From an uncultured Campylobacter sp. (GTDB lineage Bacteria > Campylobacterota > Campylobacteria > Campylobacterales > Campylobacteraceae): a stretch of DNA of 64,000 bases. A program made the translations under genes and the position numbers. The notes below the pieces were generated by a model. The model ran no database searches. It was not told the DNA's origin and saw only the letters and a program-made list of their open reading frames with translations. The DNA lies in the NCBI RefSeq assembly GCF_963518785.1, contig NZ_CAUQKJ010000003.1, forward strand, positions 124,001 through 188,000, given 5' to 3'. Positions 44,589 through 54,207 of this stretch are shown here, in pieces; the first letter of the stretch is position 1; every line of letters starts with the position of its first letter.

Positions 44589-45198
44589 ATCGGGATTGAC
44601 TCTTGAGGTAAAATTTTTACGACCATTTTTTGTATTCGCCGCGTCTTTGTGATATGCAGCTTCGCGGCATCCGATAAGACAGATACCGCTAAATTTGAAA
44701 TTATTTGCTCCGCCTGCTCATTTAGCGCCTACTTTGCATAAGATCTGCCTTCGATGCAGAGCATAAATTTTAAATTCTCCATACCGAGGCGATAATGGCG
44801 CTTGGGGGTTTAACTTCTTTTAGAGGAATTTTTGAAATTTAAATCATAAAGTTGTAGCGACGGAGCAGGTATTTGGAGCTGAAAAATAGAAATTTACAAG
44901 CTAGCGCGGGTTTTGTGAAACGCAAAATTGAAACAGACTCTATAAAAGTTGCGTAAATTTTAAATGCAGCCGAATCGCTTAAAAATTTTACTTCCGAAAA
45001 TGGAATTTCGCGCTAGTGGTGCGCGCGTTTTAAATAGCCTCACCAATTTCGATAAATTTGTGCTTTAGGAGAGGTAAGCAAAATCAAGACAGAATTCTAA
45101 AAGCAAATTAAGCCCGCAACGTATTTTTCTCGCTCTATCATTACAATGAACCGAATTTTGCGCGGAAGTCAAGCGCACGTTAAATTCTGCACGAAATT
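44589..45198. other. Intergenic region
   Basis: Convergent gap of 610 bases. AAATTT and AAATTTTA words occur throughout; no gene, hairpin terminator or RNA could be supported. Confidence 0.45.
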
Positions 45199-45987
45199 TT
45201 ATTCAACCAAGAATTCCTTCTTATCGATCGTACCATGATAAAAAATCCCGAGTGTATCGTCAAAGGTCTTATCTAAAAATCCATCTTTTTTTAGTCCTGC
45301 TAAAGATGTATTGATTAGCCCTAACAGCGCATTATTGCCCTTCTGCACGGCGATTGCGTTGTAAGTTTGTTTGCCTAGACCATCCAAAGCAACCTGCGTT
45401 TTATTATCAATGATCGCGTATGCGTGCAGGATTAGGTTATCATCGACATGCACGGCGTTTTTCGCCCTTTTGAAAGCGCGGTAGCATTTAGCCGAGCTGG
45501 CGCAGAAATTCAAATTCTTTCCGAAGCCCGCTTTGCGTAAGAAATTGTGAATAGGAGAGTGTTTGATGACGAAAATCCTCTTTTTGCGGAGTTGATCGAA
45601 GCTCGTGATATTTTCGTCTTTTTTGGCTAGCACACCTACCTGCACCTTAAAATAAGGCTCCGAAAAATCTACTTTTTTCGCTCGCGCGGGCGTCGGAGTA
45701 AAGGTCGCAATCACCATATCCGCCTCATTACGCTGTAAAGCGCTAATGCGTCTTGAAGCCGTGATCGGGATAAATTTTACCTTGCCGGGATTATCGCCGA
45801 AAATCTCCTTGCCGAGCTTTTCGCCAAGAGCAATCTCAAATCCCCTGTATTTGCCGTCTACGAGCGCACTAAACGGCGGCTGATCATTATATACACCTAT
45901 GCGAACGAGCCTATCTTTTTTGATCTGATCCAAAGAATTTGCAGATAGAAAACCAAGTAGCAGAGCCGCCAAAACAAATACTTTCAT
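45199..45987 (-). CDS. Orphan periplasmic amino-acid-binding protein
   Basis: A 262-residue type-3 binding protein with a short signal peptide (MKVFVLAALLLGFLSANS). Phrases shared with the family: RLVRIGVYNDQPPFSALVDG, ADMVIATFTPTPARAKKVDF, and KKDGFLDKTFDDTLG at the end. It resembles PEB1- and CjaC-like proteins. There is no Cys lipobox, so it is soluble. No permease or ATPase is near, so it either uses an importer encoded elsewhere or has a sensing role. Two cysteines (Cys165 and Cys171) may form a disulphide. Ligand unknown. Confidence 0.82.
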   Translation of the reverse strand: MKVFVLAALLLGFLSANSLDQIKKDRLVRIGVYNDQPPFSALVDGKYRGFEIALGEKLGKEIFGDNPGKVKFIPITASRRISALQRNEADMVIATFTPTPARAKKVDFSEPYFKVQVGVLAKKDENITSFDQLRKKRIFVIKHSPIHNFLRKAGFGKNLNFCASSAKCYRAFKRAKNAVHVDDNLILHAYAIIDNKTQVALDGLGKQTYNAIAVQKGNNALLGLINTSLAGLKKDGFLDKTFDDTLGIFYHGTIDKKEFLVE

Positions 45988-46394
45988 TTGCTCCCCTTTT
46001 AGTTGGAATAAGGCGCAATTATAATAAAAAGAAATTATAGCCAGCTAAAATTCTGCGATTTATGGCGCATTTTCATCTAAATTTATGAAAAGATGAAATT
46101 TGCGGAGAAATTCTATGTCCAATTTACAAACGAAATCCCATAAAAAGCTTACACGAGCAAAAAAGCTTTTAATTAAATTTTATGGACAAAATCTACGGAT
46201 GGATTTCACGCTAGAAAAACCTTAGCGAAATTTGCGATATTTTTAAAAGCAAACGGCGAAATTCTACGCAGATTTAGCGTCTAATTGCAAATTTAACTAA
46301 GGGGCGAAATTTAGCACTGCATCAATTATAAAGAAGCTCAAGCTCTTAAAATTTCGTAAGACTAAGCTAAGATGCAAACGTAGCAGTAATAGTC
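45988..46394. other. Intergenic region
   Basis: Gap between the orphan binding protein and nifU on the same strand. AAATTTTA-rich; no gene or clear terminator. Confidence 0.4.
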
Positions 46395-47396
46395 CTAGAT
46401 CGGCATTACGCGGATGTTCGGGCTAAGGTTTTCTTGCAAAACATTTTCGATCGCGTATAATGTACCGCTCGCACCACTGGCGCAGCCGCTACAAGCGCCT
46501 AGGTAGCGGATATATATGTCCGTTTTGCCGTCGTCTGCAGGTCTGATGTCGATGACGTCGAGATTGCCGCCGTCCATCTGGAGCATCGGGCGGATATCCT
46601 CGTCAAGCACTCCTTCGACCGCTTTAAATTTACCGATCAAATTTAGCTGCTCAAAGCTCATCTCAGCCCCTGCTTTCGCGCTAGTAGCGGCACTCGCCTC
46701 GGCTTGAGCTTGAAGCCTCTCTCTCTCCATCTCTTCTCTAGTTTGCTTTAAAATATCGACCAGATAATAGTCCTTCTCCTCGTGTCCGCCCGGGCGCACG
46801 CAGGATTTACAAAACGCGCCTGCTTTGGTGTATTGCGTGATCTCCTCGACAGTATGGAGGTCGTTTAGACGGATCACCTCTTTGATCGTGCCGAGGCTTA
46901 CGCGCGCGCAGTCGCACACGATGATCTCATCCTCGAAATGCGCGGGATCGACGCCCTTATAATTCGCTGCAGCCTGTTTGATGACATCGTATGCCATGAC
47001 CGAGCAGTGCATCTTTTGCGGTGGCACGGCGGGCTCATCTGGAGTATCGCGCATCGCGTGCTCTACGTCTAAATTTGTAATCTTCACCGCTTGATCGACG
47101 GTCTTTCCGATACAAAGCTCAGCCATCGTATCCGAACTCGCAATCGCCGTACCGCAACCGAAGCTTTTAAATTTAGCGTCCAAAATTCTATCAGTCTTAG
47201 GATCGATTAACCAATACAGCCGCACCGCATCGCCGCAGCTCTCGGCGCCGAAGTCCGCAACCACGAGCTTGCCGCCTCTAGCCTTCGCTTCCTCCTCGGT
47301 GATCTCGCCCATATAGCGAGGATTATTCATACGGTCCTGCACTTTTTGCGAGTATTGCTCCCAGATCGAGCCGTTTATCAAACTGTTTTTTGCCAT
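46395..47396 (-). CDS. nifU: NifU-type iron-sulphur cluster scaffold
   Basis: A 333-residue three-domain NifU: an N-terminal IscU-like scaffold with the cluster-binding Cys (GAESCGDAVRLYW, SFGCGTAIASS, MHCSVMAYD), a central BFD-like [2Fe-2S] domain (IIVCDCARV, AFCKSCVRPGG), and a C-terminal NfuA-like domain with CSGC (LGACSGCASG). Between the second and third lies a helical Glu/Ala-rich linker. Helicobacter and Campylobacter use NifU with NifS as their housekeeping cluster system. It begins three bases after nifS, so they are one operon. Confidence 0.94.
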   Translation of the reverse strand: MAKNSLINGSIWEQYSQKVQDRMNNPRYMGEITEEEAKARGGKLVVADFGAESCGDAVRLYWLIDPKTDRILDAKFKSFGCGTAIASSDTMAELCIGKTVDQAVKITNLDVEHAMRDTPDEPAVPPQKMHCSVMAYDVIKQAAANYKGVDPAHFEDEIIVCDCARVSLGTIKEVIRLNDLHTVEEITQYTKAGAFCKSCVRPGGHEEKDYYLVDILKQTREEMERERLQAQAEASAATSAKAGAEMSFEQLNLIGKFKAVEGVLDEDIRPMLQMDGGNLDVIDIRPADDGKTDIYIRYLGACSGCASGASGTLYAIENVLQENLSPNIRVMPI

Positions 47397-47399
47397 TTT

Positions 47400-48599
47400 T
47401 TATCCTTTATTTTTCTCATAACCTTGCGGCGCGTAAGCAAACGTGCTTGAAATCCCGCGCAGACGGGCGATAGCTTTACTTATATGCTCGATCGCATAAT
47501 CGATCTCCGCCTCCGTCGTAAAGCGCGACAGCGAAAGCCTTAGCGCCGTATGCGCCAGCTCCTTATCCGCGCCGATCGCTTCCATTATCGGGTTATTCTC
47601 AAGCGCCTCGCTCGCACACGCAGAGCCCGTGGAAGCGGCGATACCAGCTTTATTTAGATCCCACAGCATCGCCTCTCCTTCGACGCCTTGGATCGAGGCG
47701 AGGATGGTGTTTGGCACGCGAATGCTGCGATCACCCACGACGCTGACGTTTGAAATTTGCAAAAGCGCGTCCTCCAGCTTATCGCGCAGTCTGCTTACCT
47801 GAGTGCGCTCAAAATCCATAAATTTATTCGCTAGCTCTAAAGCCTTACCGAGCCCCACGATGCCCGCGACGTTTAGCGTGCCGCTGCGGCGCCCACCCAT
47901 CTGTTCGCCGCCGTGAAGCAGGCTAGTAAGCGGCTTGCTATCTTTGATATAAAGCGCACCGACCCCCTTTGGAGCGTGAAATTTATGCCCGGAAAGGCTT
48001 AAAAAATCCACATCCGCATCGCGCACGTTCACCTTTATCTTACCTATCGCTTGCACCGCGTCGGCATGATATAGCGCGCCATGCTCGTGTGCGATTTGCG
48101 CGATTTTTTTTACGGGGAAGATCGTGCCGGTTTCGTTATTTGCCCACATCACGCTAACGAGCGCAGTTTTGTCGTCGATCTTTTCACTAAGCTCGTCAAG
48201 ATCGATTAGTCCGTCTTTATCGACGCCCAGGCGAGTAATCTTTACGCCGCAAATTTTTTCTAAAAAAGCACAGGTCGCGCTGATTGCGGGGTGCTCGACG
48301 GAACTTATGACGATATTATCCTTCTCGCCGGTTAAAATTTTGTCGTAGTAAATTCCTTTTAAAACCCAGTTATTGCTCTCGGTCGCACAGCTCGTGATGA
48401 CGATATCGTCCGCATCCGCAGCGCCAAGCCCCGCATAGAGCCTATCCATCGCGGCTCTTAGCGCGGGGTGAGTCTCGCTGCCGAAGCTGTGAAGGGAGTT
48501 TGGATTGCCGTATTTATCGCAAAAAAACGGCTTCATCTCCTCAAAAACTTCGGGATCGACCATTGTAGTGGCGTTATTATCCAAATAAACGCGCTGCAT
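47400..48599 (-). CDS. nifS: Cysteine desulfurase of the NifS/IscS type
   Basis: A 399-residue PLP enzyme that takes sulphur from cysteine and gives it to the NifU scaffold. Seen: YLDNNATTMVDPEVFEEM at the N-terminus, VMWANNETGTIFPV, LSGHKFHAPKGVGALYIKD with the Schiff-base Lys, and the catalytic Cys in STGSACASEAL. This is the first gene of the nifS-nifU operon. ATG at 48599 follows AAAGGAAT. Confidence 0.94.
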   Translation of the reverse strand: MQRVYLDNNATTMVDPEVFEEMKPFFCDKYGNPNSLHSFGSETHPALRAAMDRLYAGLGAADADDIVITSCATESNNWVLKGIYYDKILTGEKDNIVISSVEHPAISATCAFLEKICGVKITRLGVDKDGLIDLDELSEKIDDKTALVSVMWANNETGTIFPVKKIAQIAHEHGALYHADAVQAIGKIKVNVRDADVDFLSLSGHKFHAPKGVGALYIKDSKPLTSLLHGGEQMGGRRSGTLNVAGIVGLGKALELANKFMDFERTQVSRLRDKLEDALLQISNVSVVGDRSIRVPNTILASIQGVEGEAMLWDLNKAGIAASTGSACASEALENNPIMEAIGADKELAHTALRLSLSRFTTEAEIDYAIEHISKAIARLRGISSTFAYAPQGYEKNKG

Positions 48600-48710
48600 A
48601 AAATTCCTTTCTAAAATTTGCCTGAAATTTAATCAGACAATTTCGCTCTTTTATCAATTTCGCACGATAATATAACATAATTGCTAAATTTTTCTTTAAC
48701 GCTTGCCGTT

Positions 48711-49295
48711 TTAAAAACCAAAAGTTTTTGGAGAATTTATTAGATCGAAAAATTCCTTGCGAGTGTCGTTTCGGCTGATAAAAAGCCCCCTAAGCGCCGA
48801 CGTAGTCGTAGTCGAGTTGATCTTTTGCACGCCGCGCATCTCCATGCACATGTGCCGAGCCTGCAGCACCACGCCCACGCCGAGCGGATGGATCACCTCT
48901 TGGATTGCGCTTGCGATCTGCTCGGTAAGCTGCTCTTGGATCTGCAGCCTGCGCGCGAAAATATTTACCATACGCGGAATTTTGCTAAGCCCCACGACCT
49001 TTTTATTCGGGATATACGCGACATGCGCGCGCCCGATGATAGGCAGCAGATGGTGCTCGCAGAGGCTATAAAATTCTATATCTTTTATCAAAACCATCTC
49101 GTTGTTGCTGCTCTCAAACAGCGCATCGTTTAAAATTTCTTTTGGGTCCAGCTCGTAGCCGCTAGTTAGAAACTCATAGGCTTTAGCTACGCGCTCGGGC
49201 GTCTTTGCAAGCCCATCGCGCTTCGGATCTTCGCCTAAAATTTCAAGCATCTGCGACACGCAGTTTTCAAATTTTACTCGGCTTTTTTCGTCCAT
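48711..49295 (-). CDS. folE: GTP cyclohydrolase I
   Basis: First step of tetrahydrofolate synthesis: GTP to 7,8-dihydroneopterin triphosphate. A 194-residue enzyme with zinc ligands in SLCEHHLLP and RHMCMEMRGV, and the family phrases AYIPNKKVVGLSKI and ARRLQIQEQLTEQI. The ATG at 49295 is ten bases after AAGGA and fits the family; the TTG three codons upstream overlaps the ribosome site. Divergent from the TonB receptor. Confidence 0.94.
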   Translation of the reverse strand: MDEKSRVKFENCVSQMLEILGEDPKRDGLAKTPERVAKAYEFLTSGYELDPKEILNDALFESSNNEMVLIKDIEFYSLCEHHLLPIIGRAHVAYIPNKKVVGLSKIPRMVNIFARRLQIQEQLTEQIASAIQEVIHPLGVGVVLQARHMCMEMRGVQKINSTTTTSALRGLFISRNDTRKEFFDLINSPKTFGF

Positions 49296-49394
49296 TTTTA
49301 GCAATTCCTTAAAAATCGATGCGCGATATTACTCAAAAACGCCTTTTATAACGCTGATAAATTTTAAAATTTCGCGCGAAATTTTATCAATCTC

Positions 49395-49413
49395 ATTATG
49401 TTAATGATAATAT
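49395..49413 (+). promoter_or_regulatory. Fur-like box upstream of the TonB receptor
   Basis: ATTATGTTAATGATAATAT resembles the 19-base GATAATGATAATCATTATC Fur consensus, especially the TTAATGATAAT core. It sits 70-88 bases before the receptor start, so iron repression is likely. It could also affect divergent folE. Confidence 0.5.
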
Positions 49414-49482
49414 ATTTAAATTTAGGAAATTTTTATTTAAAATCCGCCGTTTCGATAAGCTTTATCTACAAGGAGTTCGGTA

Positions 49483-51633
49483 ATGAAATTTAAGATGAGT
49501 TTTGGCGTGGCTTTGGCGCTTTTTTCCTTTGCTTGCGGCGAACAAAACGCCGCGGCAAACTCCGCCTCGGGCGAAAACCTAGGCGATATCGAGGTAGTAG
49601 AATGGGCGAATAACGACGACGGTTACCGCGCCGTACGCAGCGAGATCGGCAAGACAACTAAGCGAATTTTAGAAATTCCGCAGACCGTAAATGTCGTAAC
49701 GCAGCAGCATCTAAAGGACAAAAAGCCAGAGACCCTAGCCGAATCGCTGCAAAACGTAAGCGGCATAAGCTATGCAAATACGACGGGAAATATTTTCGAT
49801 GCGATCATCAAGCGCGGCTTCGGCGAGGGTCGCGACGGCTCGATTATGCGCAACGGCGTACCGGGCGCCGTGATGCACAATTTCAATAAAACCATTCAAT
49901 CCGTCGAGGTTCTAAAAGGGCCCGCGAGCATGCTCTACGGTGCGCAGCAACCGGGCGGCGTCATAAACATGGTAACCAAAAAGCCGCAGTATGAGTTTAT
50001 AAATGAAATTTGGGGCGGGCTAGGCAACCGCAACTATTGGGACGCGGGATTTGATACTACGGGGCCGATTGCAGATAGCGGCTTTGCGTATAGATTTATA
50101 TTCGATTACTACGCGAAGGATTATTGGCGAAATTTCGGCGGTATAAAAAACACGCTCTTTGCGCCGTCGCTTGCGTATCAAGGAGACGATTATTCGATAA
50201 GCTTAGGCTACACCCATAGCCGCTCTACCGATCCAGTGGATCGCGGCGCGTTTTTAGTGCCGAGTACGGGTAAAATTTACGGCAGCGGCAAAGTCCGCTT
50301 CGACGAGCCGGTAAATAAACTACAAAGCAAGCTCGATACGGTTGATTTCGGCTTTGAGAAGGAATTTAACGAGGATTGGATATTAAAAGGCGCCTACGCT
50401 TTCTCGCGCAGCAAGCACGAATACGGCTACGTCCGTCCGAACAATCCATTCACGCCCCAAGGCCTTACCGGCACGACGCGATCGTATAACTACTACGATA
50501 ATTTCATACACCGCACGCACGCAGCAAGCATCACGCTAAACGGCAAATTTGAAACGGGTCCGCTTAAGCACGACGTCCTTTTCGGCACGGATTACAAAAA
50601 CCACTACAGATACCGCCCGGGCGCGCTAAAAGGCACCGCAGGACGCATCAATATGCTTACCGGGCAGACCGCTTCGGGCGCCGTCCTAACGAACGATAGA
50701 GAGCCAAAAATACAATATCAAAAGCTAAGAACGATCGGGCTTTACACCCAAGATAATATAAATTTAACCGACGAGTTAATACTTTCTTTGGGTGTGCGTA
50801 GGGAATTTTACGATCAAGTAGCCAAACAAAGCTGGCAAGGACCGAACAACACCGATCAGAAAAAGGCTGCTACGACCTATCAGGGCGGGCTTTTGTACCT
50901 GTTAAGCCCGCAGTGGTCGGTATATACTAACTACGCGCAAAGCTTCACGCCGCAGATGTCAATAGGCGAGGCGATAGGCGGCGATCTAAAGCCAGAGGAA
51001 GGCAAATCCGTGGAGCTCGGCACTAAATTTCAAAACGATCGCGTCACTGCGGGCGCGGCGGTGTTTAATATCGATAAAAGAAACATCCTACGAACGGTAA
51101 ATAATATAAGCGAGACGATCGGCAAGGCTCGCTCGCGAGGATTTGAGCTCGATATAAACGGGCGCGTAACGCAGGGGCTTAGCATGTCGGCGAGCTACGC
51201 ATACACCAAAACGAGGGTACGCGAGGACGACGGCGCTTTTGCGGTGCTAATCGGCAAACCGCTGGAAGCGACGCCGAAGCACCAAGCAAGCCTATTTGCC
51301 AACTACGATTTTGCGCATCTAGGCGCAAAGGGGCTTAGGCTTGGCGGCGGCGCGCGATACTTCGGCTCGTGGTACACCTACTATATGCGCACGAACCTAC
51401 CGAGCGTGCCCTCAGGAACGGCATTTAAGCTGCCTCACGCCGTAGTTTATGACGCCTTCGTGAGTTACGATACTAAAATTTCGGGCTATGATACGAATTT
51501 TTCGTTCAACGTCAAAAATTTGACCGACAAAAAATACTATACCTCATCCTCAACCGGCACGACTACGAGCGTGATACCTATTCAAATGGGCTACGCGCGG
51601 CAATTTATGTTTAACGTATCGGTAAAATTTTAG
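49483..51633 (+). CDS. TonB-dependent siderophore receptor
   Basis: A 716-residue outer-membrane receptor. Signal peptide ends around residue 26; a probable TonB box IEVVE lies at about 36-40; the plug domain (about 60-175) includes IPQTVNVVTQQHLKD, LQNVSGISY, SVEVLKGPASMLYG and QPGGVINMVTK; then a 22-stranded barrel ending with the terminal Phe (FNVSVKF). It is of the FhuA/FoxA-like class for hydroxamate or catecholate siderophores; the ligand cannot be told. ATG at 49483 follows AAGGAG. The Fur-like site upstream fits an iron role. No ABC importer is beside it. Confidence 0.9.
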   Translation: MKFKMSFGVALALFSFACGEQNAAANSASGENLGDIEVVEWANNDDGYRAVRSEIGKTTKRILEIPQTVNVVTQQHLKDKKPETLAESLQNVSGISYANTTGNIFDAIIKRGFGEGRDGSIMRNGVPGAVMHNFNKTIQSVEVLKGPASMLYGAQQPGGVINMVTKKPQYEFINEIWGGLGNRNYWDAGFDTTGPIADSGFAYRFIFDYYAKDYWRNFGGIKNTLFAPSLAYQGDDYSISLGYTHSRSTDPVDRGAFLVPSTGKIYGSGKVRFDEPVNKLQSKLDTVDFGFEKEFNEDWILKGAYAFSRSKHEYGYVRPNNPFTPQGLTGTTRSYNYYDNFIHRTHAASITLNGKFETGPLKHDVLFGTDYKNHYRYRPGALKGTAGRINMLTGQTASGAVLTNDREPKIQYQKLRTIGLYTQDNINLTDELILSLGVRREFYDQVAKQSWQGPNNTDQKKAATTYQGGLLYLLSPQWSVYTNYAQSFTPQMSIGEAIGGDLKPEEGKSVELGTKFQNDRVTAGAAVFNIDKRNILRTVNNISETIGKARSRGFELDINGRVTQGLSMSASYAYTKTRVREDDGAFAVLIGKPLEATPKHQASLFANYDFAHLGAKGLRLGGGARYFGSWYTYYMRTNLPSVPSGTAFKLPHAVVYDAFVSYDTKISGYDTNFSFNVKNLTDKKYYTSSSTGTTTSVIPIQMGYARQFMFNVSVKF

Positions 51634-51637
51634 CCTC

Positions 51638-51664
51638 AGCCCGCTTTAAATTTCAAGGCGGGCT
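51638..51664 (+). terminator. Terminator after the TonB receptor
   Basis: AGCCCGC (51638-51644) pairs perfectly with GCGGGCT (51658-51664), loop of 13, followed by CTTAAAAATTTT. It begins four bases after the stop codon. Confidence 0.65.
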
Positions 51665-51789
51665 CTTAAAAATTTTAAAATTTAAAAGCTGCGAGCCGCT
51701 TAGGCTCGGCAAATTTTAGGAATTTATACTTTAAATAAGAAATTTTTTGATATATTACGAGCTATTTTTAAATTTTCTAAAGGAATTTT

Positions 51790-53103
51790 ATGGAAGTAAA
51801 AGCAAAAATGAAAGACGCCGCAAATGCGGTCGCTGCGAGCAAGATCGAAGCAAAGCAGATCGCAGCCAAAGTAGAAGAGCTAGCCAAAAAGGCCTCCAAG
51901 CAGCTAAGAATCGACGGATTTAGACAGGGCAAAGTGCCTACCGCGGTGGTTTTGAAGCGATACGGCAAACAGCTTGAGGGCGACGCAAAGCAGGAGCTTC
52001 TTAAAAATATGATCGATCAGTCTCTTAAAATTTTAAAGAAAAAACAAGATGAAATTTTATCCGAGCCGGTCTTTTCTAAATTTGACGAAAAAGAAGGCGA
52101 TATCGATGTCGAGATCGAAATTTCTTTCAAGCCCGAGGTTAGCGTCGAGGGCTACGAGGAGCTGATCCCGAAATTTAGCAGTCCGCGCGTTACTCAAAAA
52201 GAGATCGACGAAAAAGTGGCGGAATTTTTGCAGATGATCGCTCCGCTTTCTAAAACCAACAAAAAAATTCTAGCCAAAGACGATTTTGCGAAATTCGACT
52301 TCGAAGGCTTTGTGGACGGCAAGCCATTCGACGGCGGCAAGGCGCAGGATTACGTCCTTCAGATCGGCTCAAATCAATTTATCCCGGGCTTTGAAGACGG
52401 TATGATCGGACTTAGAGTGGGCGAGGAGCGCGACGTGGCGGTTAAATTCCCCGAGAATTACGGCGCGAAAAGCTTAGCCGGCAAGGACGCGATTTTTAAA
52501 GTCAAGCTTCACGAAATTCAGGCTAAAAAACCTGCCAAAGAGCTCGGCGAGGAGGAGTTAAAGCAAGCGCTTCCAGGCGAGAAAGAGCCGAGCAAGGAGA
52601 AATTTGAAGCGCGCATCAAAGAGCGCATCAAAAACGATAAGCTTCAAAAGTTGATAAACGAGGATCTAAAGCCTAAATTTGCCGACGCGCTCGCCGAAAA
52701 ATTTAACTTCGCGCTTCCAAAAGCGATCGTTGAGCAGGAGATAAATTTGCAGTTTAACAACGCCTGGAGCGGCTTTTCAAAAGAGCAGATCGAGGAATTT
52801 AAAAATAACAAAGACGCCCTGGATAAAAAGCGCGAAGAGTTTAGAAAGGCTGCCGAAAACAGCGTCAAACTTACATTCTTAATCGACGAGCTAGCCAAAA
52901 AACGAAATATCGACGTGAGCGATCAGGAGCTCGTCCAAGCGGTCTATATGGAGGCCTACACCTACGGCGCCGATCCGAAGGAGCATCTAAATAGGTACCG
53001 CAACAACGGCATGTTACCGGCCGTTAAAATGGCACTTATAGAGGAGAAGCTATTTAACGATATTTTCTCAAAGCAGGGCAAAAAAGAAGAGAAGGGCGAA
53101 TAG
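51790..53103 (+). CDS. tig: Trigger factor, ribosome-bound chaperone/prolyl isomerase
   Basis: A 437-residue chaperone that meets nascent chains at the ribosome exit. Domain order: N-terminal ribosome-binding region with the signature GFRQGKVPTAVV (residues about 45-56), FKBP-type isomerase domain (FAKFDFEGFVDGKPFDGG to NYGAKSLAGKDAIFKV, about 165-245), and a helical C-terminal domain. It is the first gene of a six-gene operon; clpP starts directly after the stop. ATG at 51790 follows AAAGGAAT. Confidence 0.95.
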   Translation: MEVKAKMKDAANAVAASKIEAKQIAAKVEELAKKASKQLRIDGFRQGKVPTAVVLKRYGKQLEGDAKQELLKNMIDQSLKILKKKQDEILSEPVFSKFDEKEGDIDVEIEISFKPEVSVEGYEELIPKFSSPRVTQKEIDEKVAEFLQMIAPLSKTNKKILAKDDFAKFDFEGFVDGKPFDGGKAQDYVLQIGSNQFIPGFEDGMIGLRVGEERDVAVKFPENYGAKSLAGKDAIFKVKLHEIQAKKPAKELGEEELKQALPGEKEPSKEKFEARIKERIKNDKLQKLINEDLKPKFADALAEKFNFALPKAIVEQEINLQFNNAWSGFSKEQIEEFKNNKDALDKKREEFRKAAENSVKLTFLIDELAKKRNIDVSDQELVQAVYMEAYTYGADPKEHLNRYRNNGMLPAVKMALIEEKLFNDIFSKQGKKEEKGE

Positions 53104-53688
53104 ATGGTGATTCCTTACGTTATCGAACAAACTAGTCGCGGAGAGCGCAGCTACGACATCTACTCAAGGCTGCTAAAAGACCGTATCGTAATGCTTAGCG
53201 GCGAGATCGACGATGCGGTAGCAAGCTCGATCGTCGCGCAGCTTCTGTTTTTGGAGGCGGAGGATCCGGATAAAGATATCTATCTATACATCAACTCCCC
53301 GGGCGGCGTAGTTACGAGCGGATTTAGCATTTATGACACGATGAATTACATCAAACCCGACGTAAGCACGATCTGTATCGGTCAAGCAGCGTCGATGGGG
53401 GCGTTTTTGCTAAGCTGCGGAGCCAAAGGCAAACGCTACGCGCTTCCAAACTCGCGCATAATGATCCACCAGCCCCTCGGCGGCGCGCAAGGCCAAGCTA
53501 CCGACATCGAGATTCAAGCCAAAGAAATTTTACGAATGAAAGAAATTCTGAATGGCATCCTTTCGCAAAATTCCGGCAAAGATCTTGCGCAGGTCGAAAA
53601 GGACACCGATCGCGACTTTTTCATGAGCGCCGAGGATGCCGTGCAATACGGACTGATCGATCAAGTACTTCAAAAGAGCTTTAAATAG
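53104..53688 (+). CDS. clpP: ATP-dependent Clp protease proteolytic subunit
   Basis: A 194-residue serine protease that forms the ClpP barrel. The catalytic triad is visible: Ser in GQAASMGAFLL, His in MIHQPLGG, and an Asp in DRDFFMSAEDA. Family start VIPYVIEQTSRGERSYDIYSRLL is present. It starts on the base after the tig stop and is followed immediately by def, so translation is coupled. The tig-clpP pairing is common across bacteria. Confidence 0.96.
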   Translation: MVIPYVIEQTSRGERSYDIYSRLLKDRIVMLSGEIDDAVASSIVAQLLFLEAEDPDKDIYLYINSPGGVVTSGFSIYDTMNYIKPDVSTICIGQAASMGAFLLSCGAKGKRYALPNSRIMIHQPLGGAQGQATDIEIQAKEILRMKEILNGILSQNSGKDLAQVEKDTDRDFFMSAEDAVQYGLIDQVLQKSFK

Positions 53689-54207
53689 ATGATCCTGGAT
53701 GTCCTTACCTATCCGAATAAAAAGCTTTATCAAAGATCTATGGAGGTCGTGAAATTCGACGCGGCGCTGGGCGAGCTTTTAGACGATATGTATGAGACGA
53801 TGATCGCAAAAAACGGCATAGGCCTTGCCGCCATCCAAGTAGGCAAGCCCGTGCGCGCTTTGATCATAAATTTAGCCAATGAGGAAAAAATCCAAGACAA
53901 AAAAGACCTCATCGAGATCATCAATCCGCAAATTTTAAAAAAGGAAGGCGAGGTCGTTTACCAGGAGGGCTGCTTGTCGGTGCCCGGCTTTTACGAGGAC
54001 GTCACGCGCGCCGAGTTTATCACGGTGCAGTTTCAAGACCGCGCCGGCAATACCCACGAAATGGACGCTAGCGAGCTACTAGCCGTCTGTATCCAACACG
54101 AGATGGACCACCTCGACGGACATCTTTTCATCGAGCGCATCGGATACAATAAACGCAAAAAATTTGATAAAGAATTCAAAAAAAGTCTAAAAGAAAAATC
54201 GAAATGA
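53689..54207 (+). CDS. def: Peptide deformylase
   Basis: Removes the formyl group from new proteins, following trigger factor at the ribosome. All three motifs are present: GIGLAAIQVG (motif 1), EGCLSVPG (motif 2, metal Cys) and QHEMDHLDGHL (motif 3, HExxH-type His ligands and catalytic Glu). 172 residues, usual length. The gene starts on the base after clpP and overlaps comM by four bases. The C-terminus is lysine-rich. Confidence 0.96.
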   Translation: MILDVLTYPNKKLYQRSMEVVKFDAALGELLDDMYETMIAKNGIGLAAIQVGKPVRALIINLANEEKIQDKKDLIEIINPQILKKEGEVVYQEGCLSVPGFYEDVTRAEFITVQFQDRAGNTHEMDASELLAVCIQHEMDHLDGHLFIERIGYNKRKKFDKEFKKSLKEKSK

